The notes beneath the pieces were generated by a model that had not been told where the DNA came from, did not search any database, and saw only the letters and a list, made by a program, of their open reading frames with translations. From Vibrio fortis (GTDB taxonomy: Bacteria > Pseudomonadota > Gammaproteobacteria > Enterobacterales > Vibrionaceae), in assembly GCF_024347475.1 (NCBI RefSeq), contig NZ_AP025488.1, forward strand, positions 496,001 to 560,000: DNA of 64,000 nt. The letters run 5' to 3'. This document shows, one piece after another, positions 35,434 to 44,698 of this stretch; position 1 is the stretch's first letter, and the number at the start of each line of letters is the position of its first letter. The position numbers and the translations under genes were made by a program.

Positions 35434-35676
35434 CTATAAGGAATGGATACGAACATCAGAGCATCGAAACCCAATCGACTGAGCAGCATTCATTAGCGCA
35501 GTTTGCGTTTTGAACACTCTGGGTTTAGCGGCTTTTCCAGATTCAAGGAAGCTTTGCACCCCCCATTTATTGCTCTTGACCAAAAGATAATAACCACTCT
35601 TCTCTGGTGATACGACACCAACGGCTTCATTTAAGTCGCCTTGCTCAAAGTGGTGCTTAAATTCACGTAACAACAT
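35434..35676 (-). CDS. Small protein of unknown function (80 residues)
   Basis: The product starts MLLREFKHHFEQGDLNEAVG and ends RCSDVRIHSL, with an internal WGVQSFLESG...PRVFKTQTALMNAAQSIGF. It looks like a compact single-domain soluble protein; similar short proteins occur on Vibrio replicons, some annotated with plasmid-partition names, which I cannot support. It lies downstream of the ulaG terminator on the minus strand with its own GGGAGAT ribosome site. Confidence 0.6.
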   Translation of the reverse strand: MLLREFKHHFEQGDLNEAVGVVSPEKSGYYLLVKSNKWGVQSFLESGKAAKPRVFKTQTALMNAAQSIGFRCSDVRIHSL

Positions 35677-35699
35677 ATCAATCTCCCTATCTGATAACT

Positions 35700-35722
35700 A
35701 AAAAAGGGAGCGAATCGCTCCC
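35700..35722 (-). terminator. Terminator after ulaG
   Basis: GGGAGCG-AAT-CGCTCCC with T6 on the minus strand, 22 bp after the ulaG stop. Confidence 0.88.
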
Positions 35723-35744
35723 TCGTCCATATGGTATTTAATGA

Positions 35745-36812
35745 TTACAGGAATGCGCGGTAAGGCAGTTCTGGATCATTCTTGAAGATGTCAGCAAAGC
35801 CACGGAAGTGCTGGTAGTGCATGCGACCTTTGTCTGTTGGGTAAGTGTACTTACCACCCACTTGCCAGAAGAAAGGTGCGAAGCCGTATTGAAGACGCTC
35901 TTTCTTCATGTTCCATAGCATCTCGATTTCACGAGGATCGTTTTGGAAGTTTGCCCAAATGTCATGGTGGAATGGAACCACCACTTCACAGTTCAGAGAT
36001 TCAGCAGCACGAAGGATATCTGAAGACGTCATTTTATCAGTCACGCCACGTGGGTTCTCACCGTAAGAAAGCAGTGCTACATCGATTTTGTGGTCGTTAC
36101 CGTGCTTCGCGTAGTAGTTCGAGTAGTGAGAGTCACCTGAGTGGTAAACAGAGCCGCCAGTTGTTTCTACCAAGTAGTTCACAGCGCGGTCATCCATGCC
36201 ATCCAGAATGTCTTTATCGATAGAAGACGTACCTTCTGGAAGAGTGACAAGCGCTGTACGGTCGAATGCGTCTAGAACCTTGATGTTTACGTCTTTAATG
36301 CGAATCTCGTCACCAACTTTAGCAATAACACAACGATCTTCTGGCACACCCCATTTCATCCATAAATCAACACACGCTTTAGGACCAATGAATTTCACGT
36401 GATCACCACAGTTTTGTAGAACTGCCGCTGCAACGTTGATGTCGATGTGGTCACCATGGTCATGTGATGCCATTACCGCATCAATTTCTTTAATCGCAAA
36501 TGGGTCTAGCGGGAAGATAGCAGTACGTAGGTTTGGTTGAAGCGCTTCAACACCACCCATACGCATCATTTGGTGTTGGTTTTTCATTTTTTGAACCGCT
36601 TGTGTCTTCTTACCAGTACCACACCAGAAGTCCATTGATAGGTTTGCGCCTTCTTCAGATTTTAACCAGATACCTGTACAGCCAAGCCACCACATAGAGA
36701 ACGTGCCTGGTTCAACTACAGTTTGTTCAATCTCTTCATTTAACCATGTGCCCCACTCTGGGAATGTATTTAGGATCCAAGATTCGCGAGTGATTTCGTT
36801 TACATTGCTCAT
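35745..36812 (-). CDS. ulaG: L-ascorbate-6-phosphate lactonase
   Basis: The 355-residue metallo-beta-lactamase-fold enzyme opens L-ascorbate 6-phosphate to 3-keto-L-gulonate 6-phosphate in the cytosol. The metal motif HDHGDH appears as [16 protein letters not shown] near residue 113-128, with [19 protein letters not shown] typical of UlaG, and the later metal/phosphate-site [10 protein letters not shown] near 220. Length equals E. coli UlaG. It is 122 bp downstream of ulaR on the same strand and separated from the ulaA operon by ulaR, so it is a second ula transcript in the same regulon. Confidence 0.95.
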   Translation of the reverse strand: MSNVNEITRESWILNTFPEWGTWLNEEIEQTVVEPGTFSMWWLGCTGIWLKSEEGANLSMDFWCGTGKKTQAVQKMKNQHQMMRMGGVEALQPNLRTAIFPLDPFAIKEIDAVMASHDHGDHIDINVAAAVLQNCGDHVKFIGPKACVDLWMKWGVPEDRCVIAKVGDEIRIKDVNIKVLDAFDRTALVTLPEGTSSIDKDILDGMDDRAVNYLVETTGGSVYHSGDSHYSNYYAKHGNDHKIDVALLSYGENPRGVTDKMTSSDILRAAESLNCEVVVPFHHDIWANFQNDPREIEMLWNMKKERLQYGFAPFFWQVGGKYTYPTDKGRMHYQHFRGFADIFKNDPELPYRAFL

Positions 36813-36934
36813 GATAATACCTTTTATTTCAATAATTTGATTAATTTTGGATGTAGGGAGCCGAGCGCCTTAATTTGGACTAAGGCACTGAGCTGAAATT
36901 TATTATTATTTGAGGGCGGGTTAGCCCATTAGAT

Positions 36935-37690
36935 TTACACTAAGATGACTTGCGTCCCTTGAGCTTCAATCTTTTTAACCACGTCTGGGTTGGCATCTTT
37001 ACCGGTGATTACGATGTCTATTTGCTTGGCATCGCAAAACAGCATTCCGGTCCTTTGTCCAACTTTAGAGCTGTCTACCACAACGACTAACTTGTCGACT
37101 TGTTCTAACATCTGTTGCTCGGCAACGGCGGTTAGCATGTCGGCTTTGTAGAGACCCGCATCAGTTAACCCTTTACCAGACGTAAACATCCAGTTCCCGG
37201 CATAGCCACCCAATGAGTTTGGTGCTGGGTTTAAAAAGATGTTCTGTGCCTTGTTGTATTGGCCACCAATGATGATCACGTCGTCATGATCTTCGTTGAT
37301 CAGGTAGCTAGCGAGTGGGAAATAGTTCGTGACGATCTGAACGTCTTCTCCACACAGCTGCTGACCCAGCAGGAAAGCGGTTGAACCACAGTTGATGACG
37401 ACGGTGTCACCCGCCTGACAAAGCTCGGCAGCGGCATGCGCTATTTGAGATTTCTCTTCATAAAACTCAGTACTGTTGATATTGAGCGGTGACCACTTTC
37501 TTTTTTGGTTTTCTATTCTTTCGGCGCCATTTCGTACCTTTCGAAGTCTGCCTAACTCATCTAATTTTGCGATATCACGTCTAGCTGTTGCCGGTGAAAC
37601 TCCAAAATTATCAATAATATGAGAGACGTTAATCGTCTGCATGTCTTCTAGTAACGACAAGATGCCGTTGTGTCTTTGCACTTCGTTCAT
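36935..37690 (-). CDS. ulaR: DeoR-family repressor of the ascorbate (ula) regulon
   Basis: The 251-residue regulator has a DeoR winged helix (INVSHIIDNFGVSPATARRD near residues 20-39, then LRKVRNGAER) and a sugar-phosphate C-domain (INCGSTAFLLGQQL, TNYFPLASYL, IIGGQYNKAQN). In E. coli UlaR the inducer is L-ascorbate 6-phosphate. I start at the ATG at 37690, with AGAGTGA upstream; a GTG nine bases earlier is less likely. It is divergent from ulaA across 341 bp containing three copies of a candidate operator. Confidence 0.93.
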   Translation of the reverse strand: MNEVQRHNGILSLLEDMQTINVSHIIDNFGVSPATARRDIAKLDELGRLRKVRNGAERIENQKRKWSPLNINSTEFYEEKSQIAHAAAELCQAGDTVVINCGSTAFLLGQQLCGEDVQIVTNYFPLASYLINEDHDDVIIIGGQYNKAQNIFLNPAPNSLGGYAGNWMFTSGKGLTDAGLYKADMLTAVAEQQMLEQVDKLVVVVDSSKVGQRTGMLFCDAKQIDIVITGKDANPDVVKKIEAQGTQVILV

Positions 37691-37723
37691 ATTTATCACT
37701 CTATTTGTCTCTGTGACAACTTT

Positions 37724-37947
37724 ATGATTACTTTTGATTTGTTTTGATTCTAATAATCACATTGTTGATTGTCAAATATCCCAACTTACAAAACAAGACT
37801 TTAATCACAATCTATTTTAAGTTGTTGTTTTTAATGGCTTTATTGTTTTTGTGTGTGATCCGGCGCTCAATTAACCACATTGTTGGGGTGGATAATTGAC
37901 ATAAATCAAAGTAATCATAAGTGAGCATTGAATGATTACTTTTGATT
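37724..37947. promoter_or_regulatory. Three candidate UlaR operators between ulaR and ulaA
   Basis: ATGATTACTTTTGATT occurs at 37724-37739 and 37932-37947, and in inverted form (AATCAAAGTAATCAT, one base shorter) at 37904-37918. The last two form an imperfect palindrome around 13 bases. A TGTGATC near 37854 may be half of a CRP site. Confidence 0.7.
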
Positions 37948-38031
37948 GTTAAAGTTTATCTCGTGAGCAAAACAAGACATCACTGAAACCTACAAATCAT
38001 TAAAAATACAAATTATATCAGGGGTAAAGAT

Positions 38032-39864
38032 ATGGAGTTCTTATACGATATCTTCTATATTTTTTACAGTCAGGTTATGACCAAAGCACCTTTGCTGCTT
38101 GGTATCGTAACTTGTCTCGGTTACATTCTTCTCAAACGTGACGCAACAACCGTTATCTCCGGTTCAATCAAAACCATAGTTGGTTTTATGATTGTGCAAG
38201 TGGGTGCGGGAACACTGGTAGCAGGCTTCAAACCTGTTATTGAAAAGATGAGTGAAATTCATGGATTGACAGGCTCGGTAATCGACCCTTACACCTCCAT
38301 GATGGCCACCATGGAAACCATGGGTGATAATTACTCTTGGGTTGGGTACGCAGTCCTTATGGCACTGGGCATCAACATTCTTTTGGTTGCCTTCCGCAGA
38401 ATTACGGGTATCCGCACCATCATGCTTACGGGACATATCATGTTCCAACAAGCTGGCTTGATTGCTGTTTTCTACTTCGTGCTTGGCGCGGGTATGTGGG
38501 AAACCATCATCTACTCTGCAATTCTGATGGCTCTATACTGGGGCATCTCTTCCAACATCATGTTCAAGCCTACACAAGAAGTGACAGGCGGCGCAGGCTT
38601 CTCGATTGGTCACCAACAGCAGTTTGCATCTTGGGTTGCAACGAAAGTTGCTCCGAAGTTGGGTGACAAGAACGACAGTGTAGACCACATCAACCTACCG
38701 AAATGGTTACACATCTTCCACGACAGTATTGCTGCGACTACGTTAGTCATGACGGCATTCTTCGGCATCATTCTTCTCTCTTTCGGTCTTGATAACCTTC
38801 AAGAGATGGCAGGTAGCACGCACTGGCTTATCTACATCTTCGAAACGGGTCTGAAATTCGCAGTAGCGATTCAAGTAATCGTAACCGGTGTACGTATGTT
38901 CGTTGCCGAGCTTTCTGAAGCGTTCAACGGTATTTCTCAACGTCTCATCCCGAATGCAGTTCTTGCGATTGACTGTGCGGCTATCTACGCATACTCACCA
39001 AACGCAATGGTGTTCGGTTTCCTTTGGGGGGCAGTGGGTCAATTCACAGCAGTATTGGCGATGTTGGCTTTCGATGCGCCAATCATGATTATCCCTGGCT
39101 TCATTCCAATGTTCTTCTCTAACGCAACGATTGGTGTGTTCGCTAACCACTTCGGCGGCTGGAAAGCGGTGATGAAGATCTGTTTCGTGATGGGCATTAT
39201 CGAGGTGGTTGGTTCAGCTTGGGCGATTCACATCTTCGCGCAATCAGGTACTGAGTTTAACGGCTGGATGGGTATGGCTGACTGGGCTCTCGTATTCCCA
39301 CCAATCATGCAAGGTATCTCTAGCTCTAGCATGTTCTTCTTTGTTGTGGTCGCACTAGCGGGTGTTTACATGTACTTCGCATCGAAAGCACTGCGTGCTG
39401 AAGAAGACGGCGAAGCGCAACAAGCGCAAACCATGACAGCAGTAACACCAGAAGGCGTAGAAGTTGAGGTTGAAGCGCCTAACTCTCAAACACCTAAGTC
39501 AGAAGCGCCAGTAAAATCTCAAGTGGTGGCTGAGGCTCCACAAGCGAGCGGCGCCACGGAACAGAAACCAGTACGAGTTCTCGTGTGCTGTGGCTCTGGC
39601 CAAGGTTCTTCAATGATGTGTTCTAAGAAGATTAAAGAGTTCTTAGATAAGAAAGGGGTTCCGGCAACCACATTCAATAGTGCAATCACAGACTACAAAT
39701 CACACTTAGGCTCATTCGACATTATCGTTACTTCGGTTGCGCTGGCTGAAAAGATTACCAACTTACCGGAAGGTAAACAGCAGCTAGCAGTGAAGAACAT
39801 GATCATGGTGAAAACCTTTGGTGATGAGCTGATTTCACTTATCGAAAACAACTTCCACAAATAA
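38032..39864 (+). CDS. ulaA: L-ascorbate PTS permease, fused IIC-IIB
   Basis: The 610-residue protein joins the UlaA membrane IIC domain (about residues 1-450, eleven predicted helices) to a UlaB-type IIB domain (about 510-610). Between them is a Pro/Glu/Gln/Ala-rich linker ([20 protein letters not shown] and following). The IIB phosphorylation loop [14 protein letters not shown] contains Cys519/Cys520. In E. coli UlaA and UlaB are separate proteins; a fusion is known in some bacteria. It imports and phosphorylates L-ascorbate to the 6-phosphate. The ATG follows GGGGTAAAG. It starts the ulaA-C-F-phosphatase-D-E operon. Confidence 0.93.
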   Translation: MEFLYDIFYIFYSQVMTKAPLLLGIVTCLGYILLKRDATTVISGSIKTIVGFMIVQVGAGTLVAGFKPVIEKMSEIHGLTGSVIDPYTSMMATMETMGDNYSWVGYAVLMALGINILLVAFRRITGIRTIMLTGHIMFQQAGLIAVFYFVLGAGMWETIIYSAILMALYWGISSNIMFKPTQEVTGGAGFSIGHQQQFASWVATKVAPKLGDKNDSVDHINLPKWLHIFHDSIAATTLVMTAFFGIILLSFGLDNLQEMAGSTHWLIYIFETGLKFAVAIQVIVTGVRMFVAELSEAFNGISQRLIPNAVLAIDCAAIYAYSPNAMVFGFLWGAVGQFTAVLAMLAFDAPIMIIPGFIPMFFSNATIGVFANHFGGWKAVMKICFVMGIIEVVGSAWAIHIFAQSGTEFNGWMGMADWALVFPPIMQGISSSSMFFFVVVALAGVYMYFASKALRAEEDGEAQQAQTMTAVTPEGVEVEVEAPNSQTPKSEAPVKSQVVAEAPQASGATEQKPVRVLVCCGSGQGSSMMCSKKIKEFLDKKGVPATTFNSAITDYKSHLGSFDIIVTSVALAEKITNLPEGKQQLAVKNMIMVKTFGDELISLIENNFHK

Positions 39865-39870
39865 TTGAAC

Positions 39871-39897
39871 TAGCCCAGCGGCAAAGCGGCTGGGCTA
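39871..39897 (+). promoter_or_regulatory. Intercistronic hairpin between ulaA and ulaC
   Basis: TAGCCCAGC / GCTGGGCTA: perfect 9-bp arms with a 9-nt loop, 7 bp after the ulaA stop. No T-run follows, so it is more likely an mRNA-stabilising or attenuating stem than a full terminator. Confidence 0.65.
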
Positions 39898-39936
39898 ATA
39901 AAAATACTAATAACAAAATACTAAGTGAGCAAAACA

Positions 39937-40404
39937 ATGAACTTGAAAGAATCTCTGATTACCAACAACTCAATTCAACTTAATGCAAAAGCAACCGACT
40001 GGCAGTCGGCTATCAAAATCGGTACTGATGCACTGGTTAAAGCAGGTGTGGCTGAAGAACGCTACTACGATGCGATCATCAAAGCGATTTCCGCTGAAGG
40101 CCCATACATCTGTATTCACGATGCATTCGCTCTACCACACTGCCGCCCAGAAGATGGCGTAATCAAAACAGGCTTTGCGTTAACGGTCTTAGAAACCCCA
40201 ATTCTTTTTGATGATGTAGACGAGCCAGTCGATGTGCTGATCACCTTGGCAGGTAAAGATTCAGAAGAGCACATCGAAGGCACGATGCAGGTCGCGAACC
40301 TAATCGAGTTTGATGAAGATTTCTCAAAACTACGTGCATGTAAAACACCGCAAGATGTGGCGAACCTGATTGATATGGCACTTGCACAAGCAGAAGCGGC
40401 TTAA
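39937..40404 (+). CDS. ulaC: L-ascorbate PTS IIA component
   Basis: The 155-residue protein is a mannitol/fructose-class IIA domain. The phosphorylated histidine is His68 in FALPHCRPEDG. It passes phosphate from HPr to the IIB part of the fused permease. I prefer the ATG at 39937; an in-frame GTG at 39925 would add four residues. It is 72 bp after ulaA behind a hairpin and 9 bp before ulaF. Confidence 0.94.
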   Translation: MNLKESLITNNSIQLNAKATDWQSAIKIGTDALVKAGVAEERYYDAIIKAISAEGPYICIHDAFALPHCRPEDGVIKTGFALTVLETPILFDDVDEPVDVLITLAGKDSEEHIEGTMQVANLIEFDEDFSKLRACKTPQDVANLIDMALAQAEAA

Positions 40405-40413
40405 GGAGTCGAT

Positions 40414-41112
40414 ATGTCCAAATATAGCCAATTGAAACAACGTGTTTTAGAAGCGAACTTGCAGCTTCCTAAGTACGGCTTAGTGACCTTTACCTGGGGC
40501 AATGTTTCTGAGTTTGACCGTGAAAATGGCGTGATAGCGATTAAACCTTCAGGTGTTGAATACAGTGACATGACGGCTGACGACATGGTGGTAGTGGATT
40601 TAGAGGGCAACATCATTGAAGGCAAGCTGAATCCTTCAAGTGATACAGCTACTCACCTGGAGCTCTACAAAGCGTTCCCAGACATCGGCGGTATTGTTCA
40701 TACCCACTCTCGCAGTGCAACGATTTGGGCGCAGGCGGGCATAGATATTCCAGCTCTGGGCACGACACATGCTGACTATTTCTATGGTGATATTCCGTGT
40801 ACTCGCAAGCTCTCGAACAGCGAAATTGCTGACCAGTATGAGAAAAACACTGGCTTGGTGATCATCGAAGAGTTTATTCAGCGTCGTATCGACCCGATGG
40901 CAGTACCGAGTGTGATTGTGGCGGGGCATGCGCCTTTCTCTTGGGGCAAAGATGCCAAAGACGCCGTACATAACGCAGTGGTGCTAGAGGAAGTGTCGGC
41001 CATGGCATTGGCTACACGCTCGCTGAACAGTGGCATCAAGATTCAGCCGGAGCTATCAGACAAACATTACCTACGTAAGCACGGTGAAAATGCTTACTAC
41101 GGGCAGCAATAA
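40414..41112 (+). CDS. ulaF: L-ribulose-5-phosphate 4-epimerase (ula copy)
   Basis: The 232-residue class II aldolase-fold enzyme converts L-ribulose 5-phosphate to D-xylulose 5-phosphate. Zinc ligands are visible in [16 protein letters not shown] (the two His near residues 95 and 97) and in the later [10 protein letters not shown] segment (His near 171). The loop [16 protein letters not shown] is typical of AraD/UlaF. Length matches. A paralogue with the same motifs lies in the yia cluster at 52.7 kb. Confidence 0.93.
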   Translation: MSKYSQLKQRVLEANLQLPKYGLVTFTWGNVSEFDRENGVIAIKPSGVEYSDMTADDMVVVDLEGNIIEGKLNPSSDTATHLELYKAFPDIGGIVHTHSRSATIWAQAGIDIPALGTTHADYFYGDIPCTRKLSNSEIADQYEKNTGLVIIEEFIQRRIDPMAVPSVIVAGHAPFSWGKDAKDAVHNAVVLEEVSAMALATRSLNSGIKIQPELSDKHYLRKHGENAYYGQQ

Positions 41113-41132
41113 GTGTGATGTGAGGAGGGGCG

Positions 41133-41954
41133 ATGTATAAAGTATTGGCGTTAGACCTTGATGGAACCGTGTTGACCGATGATCACACCATCCATCCTGA
41201 AGTGAAAAAAGCGATCCAAGAGGCCAAGCAACATTGCCATGTGATGATCGTGACTGGTAGGCATCACACCGCAGCAAGGCCTTATTACTATGAGTTAGGG
41301 CTAGACACTCCAATTATCTGCTGCAACGGGACTTATGTGTATGACTACCAAACAGAGACCGTTTTAACTCAGAACGCAATTGAGCATGAGCATGCTCTGG
41401 CGTTCATCGACCTAGCACAGGAACACAAGCTCAAGATGGTGATGTACATCACCGATGCGATGACGTACTCCAACTACAACCCATTCGCCTACATGTTGGC
41501 GTTGGAAGAGTGGGCTGAGCAAGCACCAGAGCATCACAAGCCAAATATCTATCGTGTGGATTCATTCTCAGAAACGGCGAAGAACACCGAGTTTGTGTGG
41601 AAGTTTGTGGTGGAAGGTGAACAAGAATCGGTTGACCGCTTGATGCAAACGTCTTGGGTCAAAGACCACTTTAACGGCGAACGTTCGTGGTCGAACCGAA
41701 TCGACTTTGCAGCCAAGGGCAATAGTAAAGGCCGACGCCTTGCTGAATACGTGAATGAACTGGGGTTTCTGCCCTCCCAAGTGATTGCCGTTGGTGACAA
41801 TCACAATGACATATCAATGCTTCAATACGCAGGCTTAGGTGTAGCGATGTTTAATGCTGACGACACCGTCAAATCGAACGCTCAAGCTGTATGCAAAACA
41901 GACAACAATCAAGATGGCCTTGCCCATCTAATACGTGAACAAATTAAAGGATAA
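41133..41954 (+). CDS. YbhA-like HAD phosphatase (ula operon copy)
   Basis: The 273-residue HAD hydrolase has LALDLDGTVL (nucleophile near residue 8), TGRHHTAARPYYYELGLDTP, the diagnostic CCNGTYVYDYQTE near 65, and motif IV AVGDNHNDISML. The TGRHH...CCNGTY.YDY arrangement is that of E. coli YbhA, a pyridoxal phosphate phosphatase also active on sugar phosphates. It is embedded between ulaF and ulaD, 20 bp after and 4 bp before them, so it is co-transcribed. The E. coli ula operon has no such gene. A paralogue with the same motifs is in the yia operon (51816-52658). Confidence 0.88.
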   Translation: MYKVLALDLDGTVLTDDHTIHPEVKKAIQEAKQHCHVMIVTGRHHTAARPYYYELGLDTPIICCNGTYVYDYQTETVLTQNAIEHEHALAFIDLAQEHKLKMVMYITDAMTYSNYNPFAYMLALEEWAEQAPEHHKPNIYRVDSFSETAKNTEFVWKFVVEGEQESVDRLMQTSWVKDHFNGERSWSNRIDFAAKGNSKGRRLAEYVNELGFLPSQVIAVGDNHNDISMLQYAGLGVAMFNADDTVKSNAQAVCKTDNNQDGLAHLIREQIKG

Positions 41955-41958
41955 AACC

Positions 41959-42606
41959 ATGACTAAACCAATGATTCAAATCGCCCTAGACCAAACTAAC
42001 CTGCCTGCTGCTATTGAAGTGGCGAACAACGTAGAGAGCTACGTAGATGTTATTGAAGTGGGGACTATCCTTGCGTTCGCTGAAGGCATGAAGGCGGTTT
42101 CGACACTGCGTAAAAACCATCCTGACCATATCTTAGTGTGTGACATGAAAACCACAGATGGTGGCGCAATTCTGGCTCGTATGGCATTTGAAGCCGGTGC
42201 TGACTGGATTACGGTTTCAGCAGCAGCGCATATTGCAACCATTGATGCGTGTAAAAAAGTCGCTGATGAATTTAATGGCGAAATTCAAATCGAGATCTAC
42301 GGTAACTGGACAATGGAAGATGCTCAAGCATGGGTTGATTTAGGTATTACACAAGCGATCTACCACCGTTCTCGTGATGCTGAGTTGGCGGGCGTAGGCT
42401 GGACAGAAGCGGACTTAGTGAAGATGCGTGCTCTGTCTGAGCTGGGTATCGAGCTTTCTATCACTGGTGGCATCGTGCCTGAAGATTTGTACCTATTTGA
42501 AGGCATTAAAGCGAAAACCTTCATTGCTGGCCGCGCGTTGGCGGGTGAAAAAGGCCAAGAAACCGCTGAAGCACTGAAAGAACAAATAAACCGCTACTGG
42601 AACTAG
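41959..42606 (+). CDS. ulaD: 3-keto-L-gulonate-6-phosphate decarboxylase (ula copy)
   Basis: The 215-residue TIM-barrel enzyme (OMP decarboxylase superfamily) releases CO2 and makes L-xylulose 5-phosphate. Key marks: IQIALDQTNLPAA near residue 6, VIEVGTILAFAEG, the metal/catalytic DxKxxD in CDMKTTDGG near 62-67, and YHRSRDAELAG near 138. The phosphate loop is SITGGIVPED near 178. The ATG at 41959 has AAAGGAT upstream. It matches SgbH in the second cluster closely. Confidence 0.95.
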   Translation: MTKPMIQIALDQTNLPAAIEVANNVESYVDVIEVGTILAFAEGMKAVSTLRKNHPDHILVCDMKTTDGGAILARMAFEAGADWITVSAAAHIATIDACKKVADEFNGEIQIEIYGNWTMEDAQAWVDLGITQAIYHRSRDAELAGVGWTEADLVKMRALSELGIELSITGGIVPEDLYLFEGIKAKTFIAGRALAGEKGQETAEALKEQINRYWN

Positions 42607-42614
42607 GAGGCGTT

Positions 42615-43496
42615 ATGTACCAAAACTTAACGCGCCATCGTGTTGGGCTTTATGAAAAAGCCCTGCCGAATGACTTAAGTTGGGAAGATAAGCTAAAAAC
42701 GACGAAAGAGTTAGGCTTTGATTTCCTTGAAATTTCGGTCGATGAATCCGATGAAAGACGCAGCCGTTTAGACTGGTGCGATGAAGAGGTCTATGGCCTA
42801 CGCCGTTTGTGTGAAGAGCATCAAGTACCGCTACAGTCGATGTGTTTGAGTGCACACCGCAAGTTCCCATTTGGCTCAGCCGATCCGAAAGTGCGAGAGC
42901 AAGCCGTCATCCATATGGAGAAGGCCATTACGTTGGCGTACAAGTTGGGTATTCGCACCATTCAGCTTGCAGGCTATGACGTGTATTACGAACCTGCAGA
43001 CAAAGCGACACACCTACGTTTTATCGAAGGTATGAAGCTCTCAGCACAACTGGCGGAGCGTGCTGGGGTGATGTTAGCGGTTGAGATTATGGATACGGAT
43101 TACCTTAACTCGCTGAGTAAGTTTGAAGTGTTGAGCCGTGAGATTGATTCGCCTTATTTCACTGCGTATCCAGATGTAGGCAATATCTCAGGTTGGAACT
43201 ATGACATAGTGACAGAGCTTAAGCTGAGTAAGCCGCGTATTACGCAGATTCACCTTAAAGACACGTATCGCGTCACTCCTGAATATAAAGGGCAGTTCCG
43301 TGATTTAGTGATTGGTGAGGGAGAAGTCGATTTCAATGCGATCTTCACAACATTGAAAGAAACGGAGTGCGTAGTACCACTTGTTATCGAGATGTGGGCG
43401 CAAGATGAGCACTGGAAAGAGAACATCTTGAAAGCTCAGGTTCGCTTAAACGAAGTTTGTCGTCAAACGGGTGTTATGCCTTTGTTTGGTCATTAA
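42615..43496 (+). CDS. ulaE: L-xylulose-5-phosphate 3-epimerase (ula copy)
   Basis: The 293-residue TIM-barrel enzyme converts L-xylulose 5-phosphate to L-ribulose 5-phosphate. It has the UlaE-type metal ligands in VEIMDTDYLNS near residue 157, AYPDVGNISGWNYD near 190, and EMWAQDEHW near 260. Substrate-contact segments VGLYEKALP and SVDESDERRSRLDW open the protein. Last gene of the ulaA operon, 8 bp after ulaD. Paralogue at 47523-48392. Confidence 0.95.
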   Translation: MYQNLTRHRVGLYEKALPNDLSWEDKLKTTKELGFDFLEISVDESDERRSRLDWCDEEVYGLRRLCEEHQVPLQSMCLSAHRKFPFGSADPKVREQAVIHMEKAITLAYKLGIRTIQLAGYDVYYEPADKATHLRFIEGMKLSAQLAERAGVMLAVEIMDTDYLNSLSKFEVLSREIDSPYFTAYPDVGNISGWNYDIVTELKLSKPRITQIHLKDTYRVTPEYKGQFRDLVIGEGEVDFNAIFTTLKETECVVPLVIEMWAQDEHWKENILKAQVRLNEVCRQTGVMPLFGH

Positions 43497-43539
43497 CGAA
43501 ACGTTAGGTTAGAGGTTTAATGCTCTATTCTGATCTAAC

Positions 43540-43573
43540 ATGTGCAACATATAACCCCCTATATGTTGCACAT
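43540..43573. repeat. Perfect 14-bp inverted repeat after ulaE
   Basis: ATGTGCAACATATA / TATATGTTGCACAT around the 6-base loop ACCCCC. It has no T-run on either strand, so it is either a strong RNA stem protecting the ula mRNA end or an operator for an unidentified factor. Confidence 0.7.
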
Positions 43574-43606
43574 TCGGGCAGGCAGAAAGTCGACTTTAAA
43601 TTGGAC

Positions 43607-43816
43607 TTAAATGGCGACTGTAATGTGGTCGCGTCCTACCTTTGCCATCTCCATAAGCACATCTGTGTGGTACTTCTTCTTCACGGTAACGTGAGTACCA
43701 ATTTCACTGGCAATCTTTACGATTTCTAGTGCGTCTGTTGGGTGTAGAGAAGAGTCTTTTGCGATTTCGATGTTTACGCCTAGTTTGACTAGTTCAATTG
43801 CGTCGGTTGAATGCAT
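43607..43816 (-). CDS. Small protein of three tandem 23-residue repeats
   Basis: The 69-residue product is built from three copies of an H-x-T-D-A-(I/L)-E-h-V-K-h unit, with the TD pair at residues 4, 27 and 51 and strand-like V-(N/H)-(I/V)-(E/T)-(I/V) after each helix. The repeated helix-strand pattern resembles a tiny solenoid. It has no signal peptide or membrane segment. I do not recognise a named family. The ribosome site lies at the edge of a 17-bp palindrome (43826-43842) that could hide it. It is convergent with ulaE. Confidence 0.7.
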   Translation of the reverse strand: MHSTDAIELVKLGVNIEIAKDSSLHPTDALEIVKIASEIGTHVTVKKKYHTDVLMEMAKVGRDHITVAI

Positions 43817-43825
43817 GGTCTTTTT

Positions 43826-43842
43826 CCAAAATTGAATTTTGG
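43826..43842 (-). promoter_or_regulatory. Palindrome at the ribosome site of the repeat-protein gene
   Basis: CCAAAATT-C-AATTTTGG on the minus strand (8+1+8) directly before the ATG region. The last GG is part of the likely ribosome site GGAAAAAG. Could work as a weak RNA thermometer-like stem or as an operator. Confidence 0.45.
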
Positions 43843-44059
43843 TGGACTATATCACTTTCATTTTATTCAACTCTATACGCATTCCTCAAAAACGGATATC
43901 GATCCGATCAAAATAGGATTTCAAGAGTAAAAGCACTCATTGTTTACCACTGCAAAAACTATTTACCGTATTGGTGGCGGAGATCATATTCACAACAAGA
44001 ATTGATAGTTCCGGTGCGCTGTTCTTATTATGATAAGTGGTAAAAGGATTAATAAAGTC

Positions 44060-44665
44060 ATGCCGAATTTAGACAAATATAAAGGAATTATCTTTGACTT
44101 AGATGGTACCTTGGTTAATTCCATGGTTGCCCACGCCCATGCTTGGGAATTGACTTGCAGTAAGTTCAACATCCCTTATGACAAAGAGTGGTTGGATCAA
44201 CTGGGTGGCATGCCTTCACGCAAAGTCACGCTTGAGATCATGAAGCGATATGACTTATCTCTTGACCCACAACTGATCACCAAAGACAAAATTGCAAACT
44301 TCGAAGCAATTGAGCACAAAGGCGACGTATTACCTGAAACCTACGCCATATTAGAGCGTTATTATCAGCTCAAGAAAGTGGGTATTGGTACGGGCGCACA
44401 AGCTAAGCATGCTAAAGCCATTCTAGATACCACCGACATTCCTTCAATGATCACTGCGCTTGTGACTTCCGATGATGTGGATAATCACAAGCCTCACCCA
44501 GATACGTTTTTGAAAGTCGCGCAGCAACTTGATGTATTACCAAGTGACTGTGTTGTGTTTGAAGACACACTCATAGGACAGCAAGCGGCGAGCAGTGCCG
44601 GGATGGACTGTTTTATGGTGGAAGAGGGGGTTGTCACCACCTTCATACCTGCCAACAACGAATAA
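44060..44665 (+). CDS. HAD-family sugar-phosphate phosphatase, YqaB-like
   Basis: The 201-residue HAD-IA/IB enzyme has IIFDLDGTLVNSMVAHA near residue 10, cap segment PSRKVTLEIMKRY, motif II GIGTGAQAKHAK near 110 and motif IV VVFEDTLIGQQAA near 170. It resembles E. coli YqaB, a fructose-1-phosphate/6-phosphogluconate-type phosphatase. I start at the ATG at 44060 (AAAAGGATT upstream); an in-frame ATG at 44030 is possible. It is 33 bp before rpe and forms an operon with it. Confidence 0.85.
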   Translation: MPNLDKYKGIIFDLDGTLVNSMVAHAHAWELTCSKFNIPYDKEWLDQLGGMPSRKVTLEIMKRYDLSLDPQLITKDKIANFEAIEHKGDVLPETYAILERYYQLKKVGIGTGAQAKHAKAILDTTDIPSMITALVTSDDVDNHKPHPDTFLKVAQQLDVLPSDCVVFEDTLIGQQAASSAGMDCFMVEEGVVTTFIPANNE

Positions 44666-44698
44666 CTCAAATATACAATAATGACCTCAAGGAACCCT

